Below are positions 32,359 through 43,766 of a DNA stretch of 64,000 nt, piece by piece. How positions within the stretch are numbered: the stretch's first letter is position 1; each line of letters starts with the position of its first letter. The translations under genes and the position numbers were made by a program. The notes under the pieces were generated by a model. The model was not told where the DNA came from. It made no database searches and saw only the letters and a list, made by a program, of their open reading frames with translations. This DNA is from Cyanophora paradoxa (lineage: Eukaryota; Glaucocystophyceae; Cyanophorales; Cyanophoraceae), in contig QPMI01000085.1 in NCBI GenBank assembly GCA_004431415.1, positions 62,001 through 126,000 on the forward strand, read 5' to 3'.

Positions 32359-33226
32359 CCCCCCCGCCCTGGCGAGACCCCCGCACCCGCGAGCCAAGCG
32401 GAACCTGAACTTGGATCCCGTGCATCGGGTTCGGTCATCGCATGGACACAGGCCGCTGGGGCGCGGGGGGGCGGCGCTCGCGGGGTGCACCGGGGTCTAC
32501 GCCCTGCCACCCCTGGGCGCAGTAGAACGGGCCCTGACGCCATCTGATCGAGGGAGGTCAGACCCTCGCGCGTGGGGAGGGGCGCGCGCACTCGGGGCTC
32601 TTGAGGTGCGACCAGGGGAGGAGCGTCAGCGCTGCCGTCTTCATCCTCAGCCTTGCCGTCTGGCGGTGAGTCGACCGGCGAGAGACGCGCGAGGACGGCG
32701 GACCTGTCGAGACGGCTGCTGGGGTGTAAGCAAGCGCGAGGGAACGAGGGGCGTGCACGGTGCACACCTGTGCTTGTCAGAGTGCTTGACGAACTCGTTC
32801 AGCGATCGCTCCCTGCGCGCGTGGAGGAGCTCCCTGCCCAACCGCTGCCGGTCTCTGCGCATTCGTCAGCCCGCCGAAGCGCGACATACGGGCGTCGGCG
32901 GACATTTCGTAGAAGCCGGCCAGTGCCTCGTCTTCCTGGAGCGCCTCGGACTGCTTGCGCACGACTTTCTCCGACGTCTCGAAGAGCGGCCACTTGTCGT
33001 ACGCGTACTCGTCGCGCCGGAGCAGCCATCGTTCATCGCCGCCAGCGTCCCCATGCGCAGGGGTGGGTCTGCGATAGCTCTCCGGTGTCGCTACGCGAGC
33101 CCGACTGGAAGCTGCACGGCGCTGCTCTGGCTGCACACGCAGCTCGTGCTGCAACCTGGCCCAGTCTTGGTGGAACTGCTGATAGGGGGTGCCAGCTGAG
33201 CCCATCCGGCCTAAGATACGGCGCAT
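32355..33226 (-). CDS. Hypothetical protein, conserved-looking helical core
   Basis: I do not recognise it. The best coding signal is RRDEYAYDKWPLFETSEKVV, RKQSEALQEDEALAGFYEM and, after a probable short intron (GTATGT... to CGCAG/AG near 32855-32890), RQRLGRELLHARRERSLNEF-VKHSDKH. An acidic/proline-rich tail (PPDGKAEDEDGSADAPP) may follow another small intron. The core is charged and helical with no TM or signal peptide. The start ATG (33224-33226) is the first of a long frame and is provisional; the 3' limit is uncertain and may not reach 32355, where it would overlap the stop of the convergent LOG gene. Confidence 0.5.
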
Positions 33227-33812
33227 GCAGCCGCAGGGCCGCGCGCGGATCTGGCTAAGTTGAGCGGCAGTCGGATCTGGCAGGCCGGCAGCGGTCGGCT
33301 ACAGTGCGCTACAGGCCAGTTGCGCGCTTAAAATCAATTGTAGCTTGCTATAGGCCCTGGCAGTGGGAATTCGAAGCCGGTTAACGATCTCCCAACACGG
33401 GTACAGCCATCAGTCGATTCCTGCTGACCTAGGCCTGCGCTGCGCGCGCGGCAGCTGCCCGTTGATTTAAACTACAGCACCCAGTAATCTAGATTGCATA
33501 GCGCGCCCGTAGTCGCTTCGCGTGCCATGTTTGCCGCCGGCGGTTTCGCCGGAGCCCGGCCGGCGGCGTTGATCGCATCGATATCGCATGCGGATGGGAC
33601 AGCAAAGCTATGCCGGCGCATATCGCAAAACGTGAGCCGCCGGGGCACGAGCTCGAGCTTGCTGCCGTCTAACCCCGCGTACCACAGAACACGCCGCAGC
33701 GGCTGCACTCCTTCCGCGCGCGGCGACCACAAAGAACATTCGACGGGATGCGCTTTGAACCGATCTGCGCTCACGCCGAGGTTGGCCGGCCCGTCGCGTA
33801 TCTTGCCCAATC
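33227..33812. promoter_or_regulatory. Divergent intergenic region upstream of the PPR gene
   Basis: About 585 bp between divergent starts. No confident gene; weak frames on both strands around 33472-33810 lack domains. Contains AT-richer words and CGATATCGCATGCG palindromes. Likely holds promoters of both flanking genes. Confidence 0.35.
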
Positions 33813-36800
33813 ATGGCAAGCCGGTTGCTGCAGAGCGCAGCAGCGGCGGAGGCGGGGCGGGCGAGTGTCGCAGACGCGCGCAAGCGCCTGGTAGCGCTAG
33901 CGAAGGGGCGTGAGAGCGCCGGGGAGGCGATCGAGGTGTACGAGGAGCTGCGGCGGGCGGGGGCGGCGCTCGGCGAGCAGGAGTTCGGCTCGGCCGCGTG
34001 GGCGATGGCGCGCGCGGGCGACTACCAGCGCGCCCTGCAGGTGCGGGCCGGGCGGCCCTGCCGCAGCGCGCGCGGGGCGGGGACGGGGCGTGCAGGTGGT
34101 CCAGGAGGCGCGCGGGGCGGGGGCGGGGCGGGAGGCGACGGTGGCGGGGATGTGGGCGCTGGGGCGGGCCGGGGACGCGGACGGGGCGCTGGCGCTGCTG
34201 GACTCACTCGAGCGCCCCGACGCCCGCGCCTTCACGTCCGCGCCCCGCCCCCTCCGGCCCGCCCCGGCCCGGGCCGACGGCGCGCAGGACGGCGCTCAAC
34301 GCGTGCGCGGAGTGCGACCCCGACATGGGCCGCGCCGAGCGGATCATCGAGCGCATGCGCGCCGCCGCTGCCGCCGGGTGCGCGGTCCGGCTCGGGTGGG
34401 CGGGTCAGGGCGGGGCCGAGGGGGCGGGCGGTGCAGGGAGGCGGGGGCTGCCCCGACGACGGCGACGTACACGGCGCTGGCGCGGGGCTACGGGCGGCAC
34501 GGCGAGCTCGACGCCGTCCGCGCCCTCCTCGAGCGCTTCCGCCGCGACGCCCTGCCCCTCGACCTCGTGCGCCCCCGCCCCGCCCCCCCGCCCCGCCCCG
34601 CCCCGTGCGGCCCCCGAGCCTGCGCAGATCTTCTGCAACGCGCTCGTTGCGGCGATGTGCGAGGCCGGCGAGGCCCCCGCCGCCGAGGCCGTCCTCCAGA
34701 CCGCCCAGGCCGCCGGCCTCCAGGCGCGCCGTCCCCTCCCCCGGCCCCACCATCGCTGAGTCGCGGCAGGCGGACGCGGTGACTTACGGGACGCTGGCTC
34801 GGGGGTACGCGATGCTCGGCGACGAGGGCGCCCCCAGCCTCGCCTCCGCCCTCGCCCGCATGCGCGCCGCCGGCCTCCCGCCCACGCCCGTCCGCCCCGC
34901 CCCGCCCCGCCCCGCACCGCCCCGCCGGGGCCGGGGCCGTTGGAGAGCGCGCGTGCCCCGCGCAGGCGTTCTTCAACGGGATCATCGACGCGGCGGCGCG
35001 GACGGGGCGCGCGGCGCTCGGCCTGCAGGCCCTCGACTGGATGCGCGCCAAGGGCGTTGCCCCCGACGTCGTCACCTACAAGCGCGCCGCGCCGCCCCGC
35101 CGGCCCGCCGCCGCCCCGCCTGACGGGGGCGGCAGCACGCTGATGAAGCTGCACGGGCGGGCGCGGCAGCGCGAGGCGGCGCTGGCGGTGATGGACGAGC
35201 TGCTCGCGGGGCGCGCCGAGGGCGGCCTCGCCCCGACCGCGTCAGCTTCAACACCGCCCTCGACATCTGCGGCCGCGCCGGCGAGCCCGAGCGCGCCCTC
35301 GCCTACTGGGCCGCCATGCTCCGCGCAGGCGTCGCCCCGACGCGGTCTGCGGGCCCCCTCCGGGCTCGGGCGGGGGCGAGCGTGCGGCAGGTGACGGCGA
35401 CGGCGCTGGTGGAGGCGGTGGGGCGGGGCCGGCTGTGGCCGCGCGTGCTGGCGGCGCTGCGGGAGGCGGCGGGGGCCGGCGTCGTCGCCGACGAGGGCCT
35501 CGCCCGCGCCGCCATCATCGCCGCCTTCCGCTGCCGCGAGCGGTGCCCCGCCCGCCCCCGCCCCGCCCCGGGCCCCGCCCCCGACGGGCCGCCCTGCCGC
35601 AGCGAGGTTGCCATGCGCATCTTCCGCGACATGCGCGGCATCTCCTTCCGCCCCTTCCGCCCCTCCTCCCCAGCGCGCGGCAGCCCCACCCCGCCCCCGG
35701 CCTCGCCGGGGCCGGCGGGCTCGGGCCCGCTTCCCCTGCGCATCTCCCACCTGCGGCCCGGCGTCCGCACCTTCAACGCCGTCCTCCGGGTGCGCCTGGG
35801 CTGCGGCGGGGGTGGAGGGCGGGGGTGGAGCGGGGCGCAGGAGCTGGGGCGGCTCGGGGGCGCGGGGGCGCTGCAGGTGGCGCGGGCGGTGCTGGAGGAC
35901 ATGGCGCTGCGGGGCGTGGCCCCCGACGAGGGCACCGTCACCGCCCTCCTCGAGAGCGGCGACCGCGACCTCGTCGACGCCGCCACCGCCCGCATCCTCC
36001 CCGCCGTCCGCCGCCCCCGCCCCCGGCGCTCCGCTCCGCCCCCGAGCCACCGGCAGGTCGCCTCGCAGGGGGAAAGGGCGCGGGGCGGGGGGCGCCGGGC
36101 TGGGACGCCGCGCTGGAGTCGGCGGCGCAGCGGCGGGGCCCACGCTTCGCGAACACGGCCTGCGCCGCCCTCGACGCCCTCGCCGCCCACGACGTGCCCC
36201 GCCCGCACCCCCTCCCCTCTCGCCCCCTCACCCGACCGGCAGATCCCGCTGCGCGCGAGCACGTACAACGCGATCCTGCGGGCGTGCGGGCGGGACAGTG
36301 CACGACCCTTGCAGAGGTGCGCGCCCGCCCCCTCCGCGCTCCCCACGCGGCGGCGGGGCGAGCGGCGGCAGGGCGGACGCGGTGGTGGCGCGGATGCGGG
36401 GGGCGGGGGTGGCGCCCGACGTGGAGACGTACCGGGAGCTGGTGGCGATCAGCGCGCGGGCCGGGGACGCGCAGCGCGCCCTCGCCCTCGTCGAGGAGAT
36501 GCTCGCCCAGGGTGCCCCCCGCCCCCCGCCCGCCCCCCGCCCCGCCCCCGGCCTCGAGCGCGGCGCAGGGGTCTCCCTCGGGGGCTTGGACGGGGCGGGG
36601 GAGTTCGAGGTGCTGCGGGGGTACATGGACGCCGTGCTCGTGCGGCGCTGCCTCGGGGACGACGAGGCGCCCCTCGCCCGCCTCCTCGCCGTCCGCCCCG
36701 CCCCGCGCCGCCGCCCCGCTCGGACCCACGCCTCGGCAGGAGATGCGCGCGGACGGCTTCGACCCGACCGCCGGCACCTTCGCCGCTCTCATCCGCGCCT

Positions 36801-38518
36801 TCGGTGCGCCTTGCCAGACGCCGCGCCCCCACCCGCGCGCCGCCGAGCGGCGGGGCAGGGAAGGCGCGGCGGGCGGAGCGGGCGCAGGAGGCCTTCGACG
36901 CGCTGCCGTCCCTCGGGGTGCGCGGCGGCGCGCCGGCGGGGCCGGGGCCGGGCCGACGGGGCGCAGCTGGTGGCGGACGAGGCGGTGTACAACGCGCTGG
37001 TGGAGGCCCTGCGCCACAGCGGCGCCCTCGACAGCGCCCTCGCCGTCATCGAGGAGGCCCGCCCCGCCCCCGCCCCGCCACGCGCCACACCCCCCCGCCC
37101 GCGACCGCCCGCAGATGCGGGCCCTCGGCATGTCGCCGCGGTCGGAGGGTGCGGGGGGCGGGGGCGCAGCGGCGGGGCGGGGGTGACGGGGCGCAGGGCT
37201 GGACCTGCTGAAGGACTACATGGACTCGGTCCTCGAGCGCCTCGCCGCCCCGGCGGCCGCCCCGGGGCCCCGGCCCTCCCCCCGGCCCCCTCGGGCCTCG
37301 AGGTGCGGCCCCCGCGGGGCGGCGCCGCGGCGGGCGAGGCGGGGCGCAGGCGATCGAGGACCTGGAGGAGGGGATGGGGATCCGCCCGACGCTCGTGACG
37401 TTCAACCGGCTCGTGCGGGACTACGGGCGCGCGGGGGACCTCCCCTCCGCCCTCCGCGTCGTCGACCAGATCCAGCGCGCCGGCCTCGTCCGCCCCGGCC
37501 CCCCCCCGCCCCGCCCCACCCCCGCCAACGCCCGCCCCGCAGGAGCCCGACATCGTCACCTTCAAGTGCGCCCCGCCGCCGCGCCGGGCGGGCCCGCGGG
37601 GCGAGCGGGGCGCAGCACGCTGCTCGACGAGTGCGTGAAGAACGGGCGCGAGAAGCTCGCCGTCGAGATCTTCCGGTGCGGCCCAGCGCGCCGCTCCCGA
37701 CGCGTGGAGGCGCGGGGCGCGAGGCGGGGGCACGCGCAGGGACATGCAGCGGTCGGTGGACGGGCTGGGGGTGGCGGCGGCGGGGGGCCTGGCGCAGGCG
37801 CGGCCGGACGTGCGGACGTTCGCGATCGCGGCGAAGGCGCTGGCGTCGCTGGGGCGGCTGGACGAGGCGTGGGGCCTGCTGGAGGAGATGGAGGCGGGGG
37901 GCGTGCTGCCCGACACCGCCCTCTTCAACACCCTCATCTCCCGCTCCCTCGCCCGCGGCGACGTCGACCGCGCCATGGAGGCCTTCTCCGAGATGCTCGC
38001 CACCCCGGGCCCGCCCCGCCCCGCCCGCCCCGCCCCGCCGCCCCTCACCCCGCCCTGCAGGCTGCGAGCCCGACATCTACACCTTCAATACCCTCGTCCG
38101 GGTGCGGGATCCGCCCCCAGACCAAGCCGTTCGCCACCAGGGCCGAGAGGTGGGCGCGCGGGGCGCAGGGGGTGGCCCGCATCGACGCCCGCGAGGCCTT
38201 CGCGCTGCTGCGGACCATGCAGAAGCGCGGCATCGAGCCCGACAAGATAACCATGTGTAAGCGGTCCCCCGCACACGCTCCGTGGGCCGCCGGGCCGACG
38301 GGCGAGCACGGGCAGTGACGCTGATGGACGCGTGCGTGGGGGCGGGCGAGATGGGCCTGGCGCGCGATGTGCTGCGCATCGCCAGCCGCGCAGGCTTCTC
38401 CTTCGACCCCGACGACCGCGCCATCGCCGCCCTCTCCCGATCCTCCTCCCCGGGGCCCCGGCCCCAAGGCCCCGGCCCCCGCAGCCCCGCCCCGCCCCAC
38501 AGCCCCTCCCCCCTCTAG
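33813..38518 (+). CDS. Pentatricopeptide-repeat (PPR) protein, probably organelle-targeted
   Basis: PPR proteins bind organellar RNA; each ~35-residue helical pair reads one base. At least ten repeats are visible: GSAAWAMARAGDYQRALQ, VAGMWALGRAGDADGALALL, TALNACAECDPDMGRAERII, TYTALARGYGRHGELDAVRA, FCNALVAAMCEAGEAPAAEA, TYGTLARGYAMLGDEG, FFNGIIDAAARTGRAALG, TLMKLHGRARQREAALAVM, TFNRLVRDYGRAGDLPSALR, TLMDACVGAGEMGLARDVL. The N-terminus (MASRLLQSAAAAEAGRAS) could be a transit peptide. More than a dozen introns, nearly all extreme-GC with CCCCG tracts (e.g. from GTGCGCCCCCGCCCC), fall every 100-250 bp. The final stop is at 38516-38518, only 28 bp before the LTR element. No C-terminal E/DYW or SMR domain is visible. 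Exact exon borders are not resolved. Confidence 0.85.
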
Positions 38519-38546
38519 TTTTTTTTTGGAATTACGTAGCCCCTAG

Positions 38547-38895
38547 TGTGCTGCCCACTTTCCGACTCCCAGCTAGCCCTGGTCGTCGGCTCGAAGCCGG
38601 CAGCTTGCCTTGCCTTGTACCCTTTGTAGCCTGCTATTCCTGGTGCCACGTTGTTGCCAACTGGCCCGCTTATTTTAGCCCTGGGCCCTCGCTTGCCCTG
38701 CGCGGCGCTTGCTTGCTGTCTTGTCCCTGTTCTCTGTACTTACTGTCTTACTATCTGTCTTACGCTGGCTCTGCGCCTGCTGTGTACGTAATGGCACCCG
38801 CTTGCCGTCGCCCTACGGTGCTGTACGGGCCTGTCCCTCTCTGCTTGGGGCGCCTCTGGGCCTAGCCAACTGCTTAGCGCATCCCGCTCAGCGCA
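38547..38895. repeat. Long terminal repeat, left copy
   Basis: 349 bp, TG...CA ends. It lies in the immediate 3' flank of the PPR gene, so may supply or disturb its polyadenylation region. The ORF through it is identical in the right copy and is not a gene. Confidence 0.85.
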
Positions 38896-39619
38896 TGGGG
38901 GCTGCTGCGTTGGGCTTCGACTTTTTAGCTCGTATGCCTGGGGACGAACGCTGCGCTCTTGCCCGAACCCCTGGACAAGCACGCCATCGTTTGCCTCGGC
39001 TTGCGCGTACGGCCTCCACTCTCTTGTAGTGGGAAGCGCCTATGCGGCAGAGCTTAGCAATACGAACCGCATGGTTCATGCCTTTCCACCCGCCACTGCG
39101 CCTTTCCTGCTTACGGACCTGGCGCACCACTCTTTCTGTAGTGGGAAGCGTCCGCCAACCCGTCTATTGAGCCGCATGCGCTCACAGTCATCTAAACGTG
39201 CCGCGGCTGCGCTCAAGAGCAAATGCTGATGCAGCCCGCGCGCATGTCGAGTGAAACTGTATTGCATTGTATCGGGGGACGACACCACAACGTACTACTA
39301 AATGTATTGTATGTGGAGCAACACCCTCTACATCTACACACGTCGTCATACCGATCGAATTGCGTGTTGACGCCGATCGAATGATGATCTTCTTGTCGCC
39401 GTGGCATGTCGTTTCTTCTCTGGTCCACGTGCAGTGAGACGTATGATGATAAAAGCTGTCTGAATGAGTATTCTTCATGAACATACCTTCTTCTCGTCGT
39501 CGTCTTGTTTTGTCGAGTTGCCCGCATGCTCGTGACATGCCAGGCTCGCAAGGCAGCTATGAAGCGCCGGTCAATCAATCTTGTCTCTCTGCAGAAAGTA
39601 CAGAGTCAGCCCGCCAAGA

Positions 39620-39870
39620 CGTGAATGCCCTGGGATAACATGGCCCCAGTCCGCGCCCGAGGTCTCACCTACGACGGCTGCGATGGCACCTCCGGCTAGC
39701 CCGAGGCACGCTCAATGGTGGCGAGTGTATCTGAAGAACGCATGGAGTCAAACCGCTGCGACGTGAAAGCCCCTGGGATAACATGGCCCCAGTATGCGCC
39801 CGAGGTCTCACCTACGACGGCTGCGGTGGCGCCTGCGGACCGTCCGAGGCACGCTCAGCGGCGGCGAGTG
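39620..39870. repeat. Diverged direct duplication inside the LTR element
   Basis: About 108 bp at 39620-39727 recurs at 39762-39870, both running from CGTGAA through CTGGGATAACATGGCCCCAG, CCCGAGGTCTCACCTACGAC and GAGGCACGCTCA. The copies differ at roughly a dozen sites, so this duplication is older than the LTR pair. A smaller tandem (GACCGAGGCCTGT...GCGGGCG) lies at about 40215-40275. Confidence 0.8.
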
Positions 39871-41280
39871 GCATCCCTCGTGAGGATCACTCCACTTGAC
39901 TCCACCCTGCATCCAGAGGACGTGCGGCTCCGCGTCTCTCTCGGCTCTGCGGGTTGCGTACGCGTCAGTGGAAGCCGGCGCAGCTCCACTTGACAGCGAT
40001 CTCTATGAAAGGAAGCGCATCTATCTGTTGTCAAGTCTACCGTGCGCGCTGTCGCACCGAGAAGGCAGACAAGATGCCAAGACCTTGCCCTGGCTCCGAC
40101 GACGTAGCTGCCCTTCTCCGGGACGTCCAGCTCGTCAAGCCAGATGTCAGTCGCTTCACGCACATCTCCAGCGTGTGCGGACTGTCGTTCTTTCCTGTCG
40201 TGGGCGTTTGATCAGCGACCGAGGCCTGTTCAGCGGGCGGAGGTCTGACCGAGGCCTGTCCGGCGGGCGAAGGTCAACAGAAGCGTACAGGATGCGCTCT
40301 GGGACGTCCTACGACGACGTGAGCAGCCATAGCTAAAGTTGGACGGCGGACAGCGGACCTGTCTGTTGAGGAGCGTCAGCAAGCAGCACTGGGTGATGCC
40401 CCGCGACCAGTCTTCTTGCCTACGACTATCACGCGAGCACCGATGATCATTCCGGGCCGCGCTGATGCTGTCTCCTGTCCCGCGATGGTGGCCTGCCTAA
40501 GCCCCGGCTACGCGCTGCATCTGCGTACGCCGGCGGACTCGATGGCTGTATCCGTGGTTTGCCATCCCGTCCGATCGTGGAGGATCCTTGGCGATGGGTC
40601 TGTATGATGCAACCAGTGGCCTGCCGCTGCTGTGGAGCCTGACCCCGTGCGACTGGCTCGCCGCCTCTACTCTTCATGGCTTGCCTGCTCTACGCGTACG
40701 CGGCTGCACACGCTACTGTGCTGTCCGATCGCCCCGCCTCGTGACTCCGCTGGCCGAGTCACTTGGCAACGCAATGCGCCGAGCTTGGCCCGCAACGTTA
40801 ACGCGTACTCTGCCGCTGCGGCTCTGCTGATCGAGCCTGCGGTCCTACACTTCTACATCTACACTCTATCTACACTTCTACACTGTGAAACTTTCGACCC
40901 GGCGCCGCCGCAGCCCGGCGGCTTGCGGCGCGGCGCCGGCTTCGAATTCGAGCTTAGTGCTAGCGCTAGCACTCGTTTTCCCCTCCGGCGGGATTTAGAG
41001 GGTTTGCCCCCGGTTGGCTGGCGGCGCTCCGCGCGCTCTGGCGTCAGGTCGTGGGTCCCTCACCCAACTTCCCTTGTTGGGCCCAGTTCCTCATACTGGT
41101 GCCGACGGCCTGATGGATTTTAATTTGCCCCTCCGGCCCGCCCGCTGTGGCGCCGAGGAGGGCTTTCTGTGCAGGGACGGTAGCCGGCTTTTGGCTTGTA
41201 GTCCGTTCAGCCTCGCCTACACAGCTTTAGTTCAGCCTTTAGCTCGTAGCGCCGAGGACGGCTTTTTGTAGCGGGAAGCG

Positions 41281-41629
41281 TGTGCTGCCCACTTTCCGAC
41301 TCCCAGCTAGCCCTGGTCGTCGGCTCGAAGCCGGCAGCTTGCCTTGCCTTGTACCCTTTGTAGCCTGCTATTCCTGGTGCCACGTTGTTGCCAACTGGCC
41401 CGCTTATTTTAGCCCTGGGCCCTCGCTTGCCCTGCGCGGCGCTTGCTTGCTGTCTTGTCCCTGTTCTCTGTACTTACTGTCTTACTATCTGTCTTACGCT
41501 GGCTCTGCGCCTGCTGTGTACGTAATGGCACCCGCTTGCCGTCGCCCTACGGTGCTGTACGGGCCTGTCCCTCTCTGCTTGGGGCGCCTCTGGGCCTAGC
41601 CAACTGCTTAGCGCATCCCGCTCAGCGCA
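41281..41629. repeat. Long terminal repeat, right copy
   Basis: Same 349-bp sequence as the left LTR with no difference seen by eye, followed directly by the CTAG target duplication. Confidence 0.85.
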
Positions 41630-41836
41630 CTAGATAGTACGGTACCTTTAACTTTTCAAGTTCAGTGCAGCTGCAGACTCTGAGATGCCCGAGCTGAGTT
41701 AGAGGAGCTGAGATCTAGATGCCCGAGCTGAGTAGCGGCCAGCGCTAGCGCGACGCGCGCCGGCCGGCGGCCAGCATGATCAAGCCGTCAAGCTCAAGCT
41801 CGATCAAAACCTAGCCGACAAGCCGACCACGGGTAC

Positions 41837-43245
41837 ATGCAGCACACATCGAGCACGATGCTGGCCCTGCGGACCGTGGCGTCCACGGTTGCGGCCGCGG
41901 GCCTGAGAATGCCCGCGGTATCGCCGGGCGCCGCCATCACGCGGTGGGCTCGGCCGCGGATCTCGGCAATTCATGCCATCCCGCCCTGCCTCCCGCGCTC
42001 AACGCCCGTCCCAGCCACAGCCCTGGTGCGATGTTGCGAAGCACGACGCGCTTGGGGTCTAACCCAGGTTCGCAGCTGCACCTGCGCTCCCTGCACATCT
42101 CCGCCGCCGCGGCCAGTACCTCCACCGCGTCGCAGGGTGCGCACAGGAAGACCTCTGGATTCGTCTCTCGGGCCGCGCTTACGACGCCGGGGGCAGAATT
42201 CATGCCGTCCACGCCAGCGCCGAGCAACGCCGGGGTCGACATCTTACCCGCGCTGCCCCCGTCCATCAGTGATCGTGAGGTCTGGGTGACTACGCTCAGC
42301 GGCGAGCCCGTCGAGATCATCCGGCTGGCCGGCGCTGTGCGCTTGCCTCGTGTGCTGCTTCGCCGCGCGCCCAGCATCGCTCAAGGCGCCGCAGGTCTTC
42401 GGAGTGCCCATTCGAAGGGACATCGTTCAGCGCGTCGTGATCTGGCAGCTAGCTATCAAGAGGCGGGGGCATACGACCTGCAAGAACCGCTCGCAGGCGC
42501 GCCGGCCGGGGCCGGGACGGGCCGGGGCACCGCTCGCTCACCGGAAGGCTGCTGCGGGCTGCAGGTCCGGGGCTCTTCGCGAAAGATTGTTCCACAGAAG
42601 GGACGGGGCGGCGCGCGGCACGGCACGATTCGCGCGAACATATTCCGGAAGGGTGGCAAGGTGCTGCCATCGGCCTCCCGCCCTCCATCCACTTCAGAGC
42701 GACCCGTGCTCGCAGGCTATGGGACCTGTGCCTCGTAGCTTCCACTACACGCTCCCGAAGAAGGTGCCGCGGACCCGCTGGCTGCGATCCGGCGGCGTGC
42801 GCTGAGCGCGGGCACAGATCCGGAGGGCGGGGATGAAGGTGGCGCTGTCGGCGAAGGCAGCGGAGGGGAACCTCGCCGTCATCGACTCGCTGCACTTCGA
42901 CTCGCACAAGTGCGCGTGGCGCTGCCGCGCGGCGCGGCGCGGCTGACGGGGCCCCCAGGACGCGGGAGTTCGTGGCGGCGGTGGCCGGCCGCGGGTGGAC
43001 CTCTGCTCTCATGATGGATGTCACTGTCGACGGCAAGCTCTACTATGCCTCCCGCAACGTCCCGGGATTTAATCTGCGCCCCGCCCGCGTGCGCCCCGCC
43101 CGCATTCCCCACGCGTACGCCGCCAACGCGCGGCCCGGAGCAGGAGGCGACAGTCTACGACATCTTGCGGCACAAGACGCTCGTGCTCAGCAAGGCGGCC
43201 GTTCGCTTCTTCGAGGAGCGCCTCACTGCCCCGATCAAGCGCTAA
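41837..43245 (+). CDS. MRPL4: Mitochondrial-type ribosomal protein L4 (uL4m)
   Basis: Large-subunit organellar ribosomal protein. The N-terminus MQHTSSTMLALRTVASTVAA with several Arg and no acidic residues looks like a mitochondrial presequence. Exon 1 joins a second exon across an intron ending CGTCCCAG (phase 2). Then SDREVWVTTLSGEPVEIIRL, VFGVPIRRDIVQRVVIWQLA with IKRRGHTTCKNRSQ, GSSRKIVPQKGRGGARHGTI with RANIFRKGGK, SFHYTLPKK, MKVALSAKAAEGNLAVIDSL, GRGWTSALMMDVTVDGKLYY with ASRNVPGFNL, and EATVYDILRHKTLVLSKAAV to a stop at 43243-43245. All are uL4 landmarks in order. Mitochondrial rather than plastid is inferred from the presequence and the L4m-like core. Confidence 0.92.
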
Positions 43246-43766
43246 GCATTTCCGTCCGAGGTCGTTGACCTTTCGTATCTTGAATTCAAAAGAGAGTGTC
43301 TCGACGTGGGCCTGCCGGACCGAGGGCGGGCCGGGCGGCCTGCCGGGTCCTGCCGGGCGGGGGTGCAGCAATTAATTCAGCAGAGCGGCGGCGCCAGCGG
43401 CTTGCTGAAGTCGGTGTGCCCCTGGCCGAAGCTGCCTAGCGCACGTCGAGCTCGAGGCTCTCGTGCGAAGTCAGTTAGGCGCCGGTTTGTTGGGCTAGGT
43501 CAGGCCAGTTGAACCGGGAGCGCACGTGCACGCGAGCCCAGCCTCGGCGTCCAGCGGCCACCGGCCCGCAAGCGCGTTGCGCACTTTCGTTTCGTCGAAG
43601 TACCCGCGCCGGCGGCGTCTCTCCAGAGCTGTGCGCTCGACGATGACGCCCGACGGCGCGCTCGACGGCGCTTCCAAGCGTGCGCGCCGCAGATTTGCGA
43701 TGCGCTGATCTAGATAATAACCTGTATCGCCGCTGTTTGCGATGCGCTGGCTCAGATTCCCAGCTG
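43246..43766. other. Intergenic region, no gene seen
   Basis: About 520 bp between tandem genes; GC-rich, with short frames on both strands lacking domains. Presumably the uL4 3' end and the acetyltransferase promoter. Confidence 0.5.

Larger units (their letters stand above)
38547..41629. mobile_element. Non-autonomous LTR retroelement (TRIM/LARD-like), complete
   Basis: Two identical-looking 349-bp direct repeats (38547-38895 and 41281-41629) begin TGTGCTGCCC and end CTCAGCGCA, i.e. TG...CA. They flank about 2.4 kb and are bordered by a 4-bp target duplication CTAG (38543-38546 and 41630-41633). The base after the left LTR starts TGGGGGCTGCTGCG, compatible with a tRNA primer site, and a purine-leaning AGCGGGAAGCG precedes the right LTR. 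The internal part shows no gag, protease, RT, RNase H or integrase motifs in any frame I read. So it would depend on enzymes from another element. Orientation cannot be fixed without coding sequence. Confidence 0.8.

Noticed and set aside
38547-38880. Hydrophobic ORF ending in PVPLCLGRLWA
   Set aside because: Lies inside the LTR and recurs unchanged at 41282-41599; explained by the element, with no family resemblance.
38896-41280. Retrotransposon gag/pol remnants between the LTRs
   Set aside because: I looked for RT, integrase and zinc-knuckle motifs in the open frames and saw none; frames are short and unrelated.
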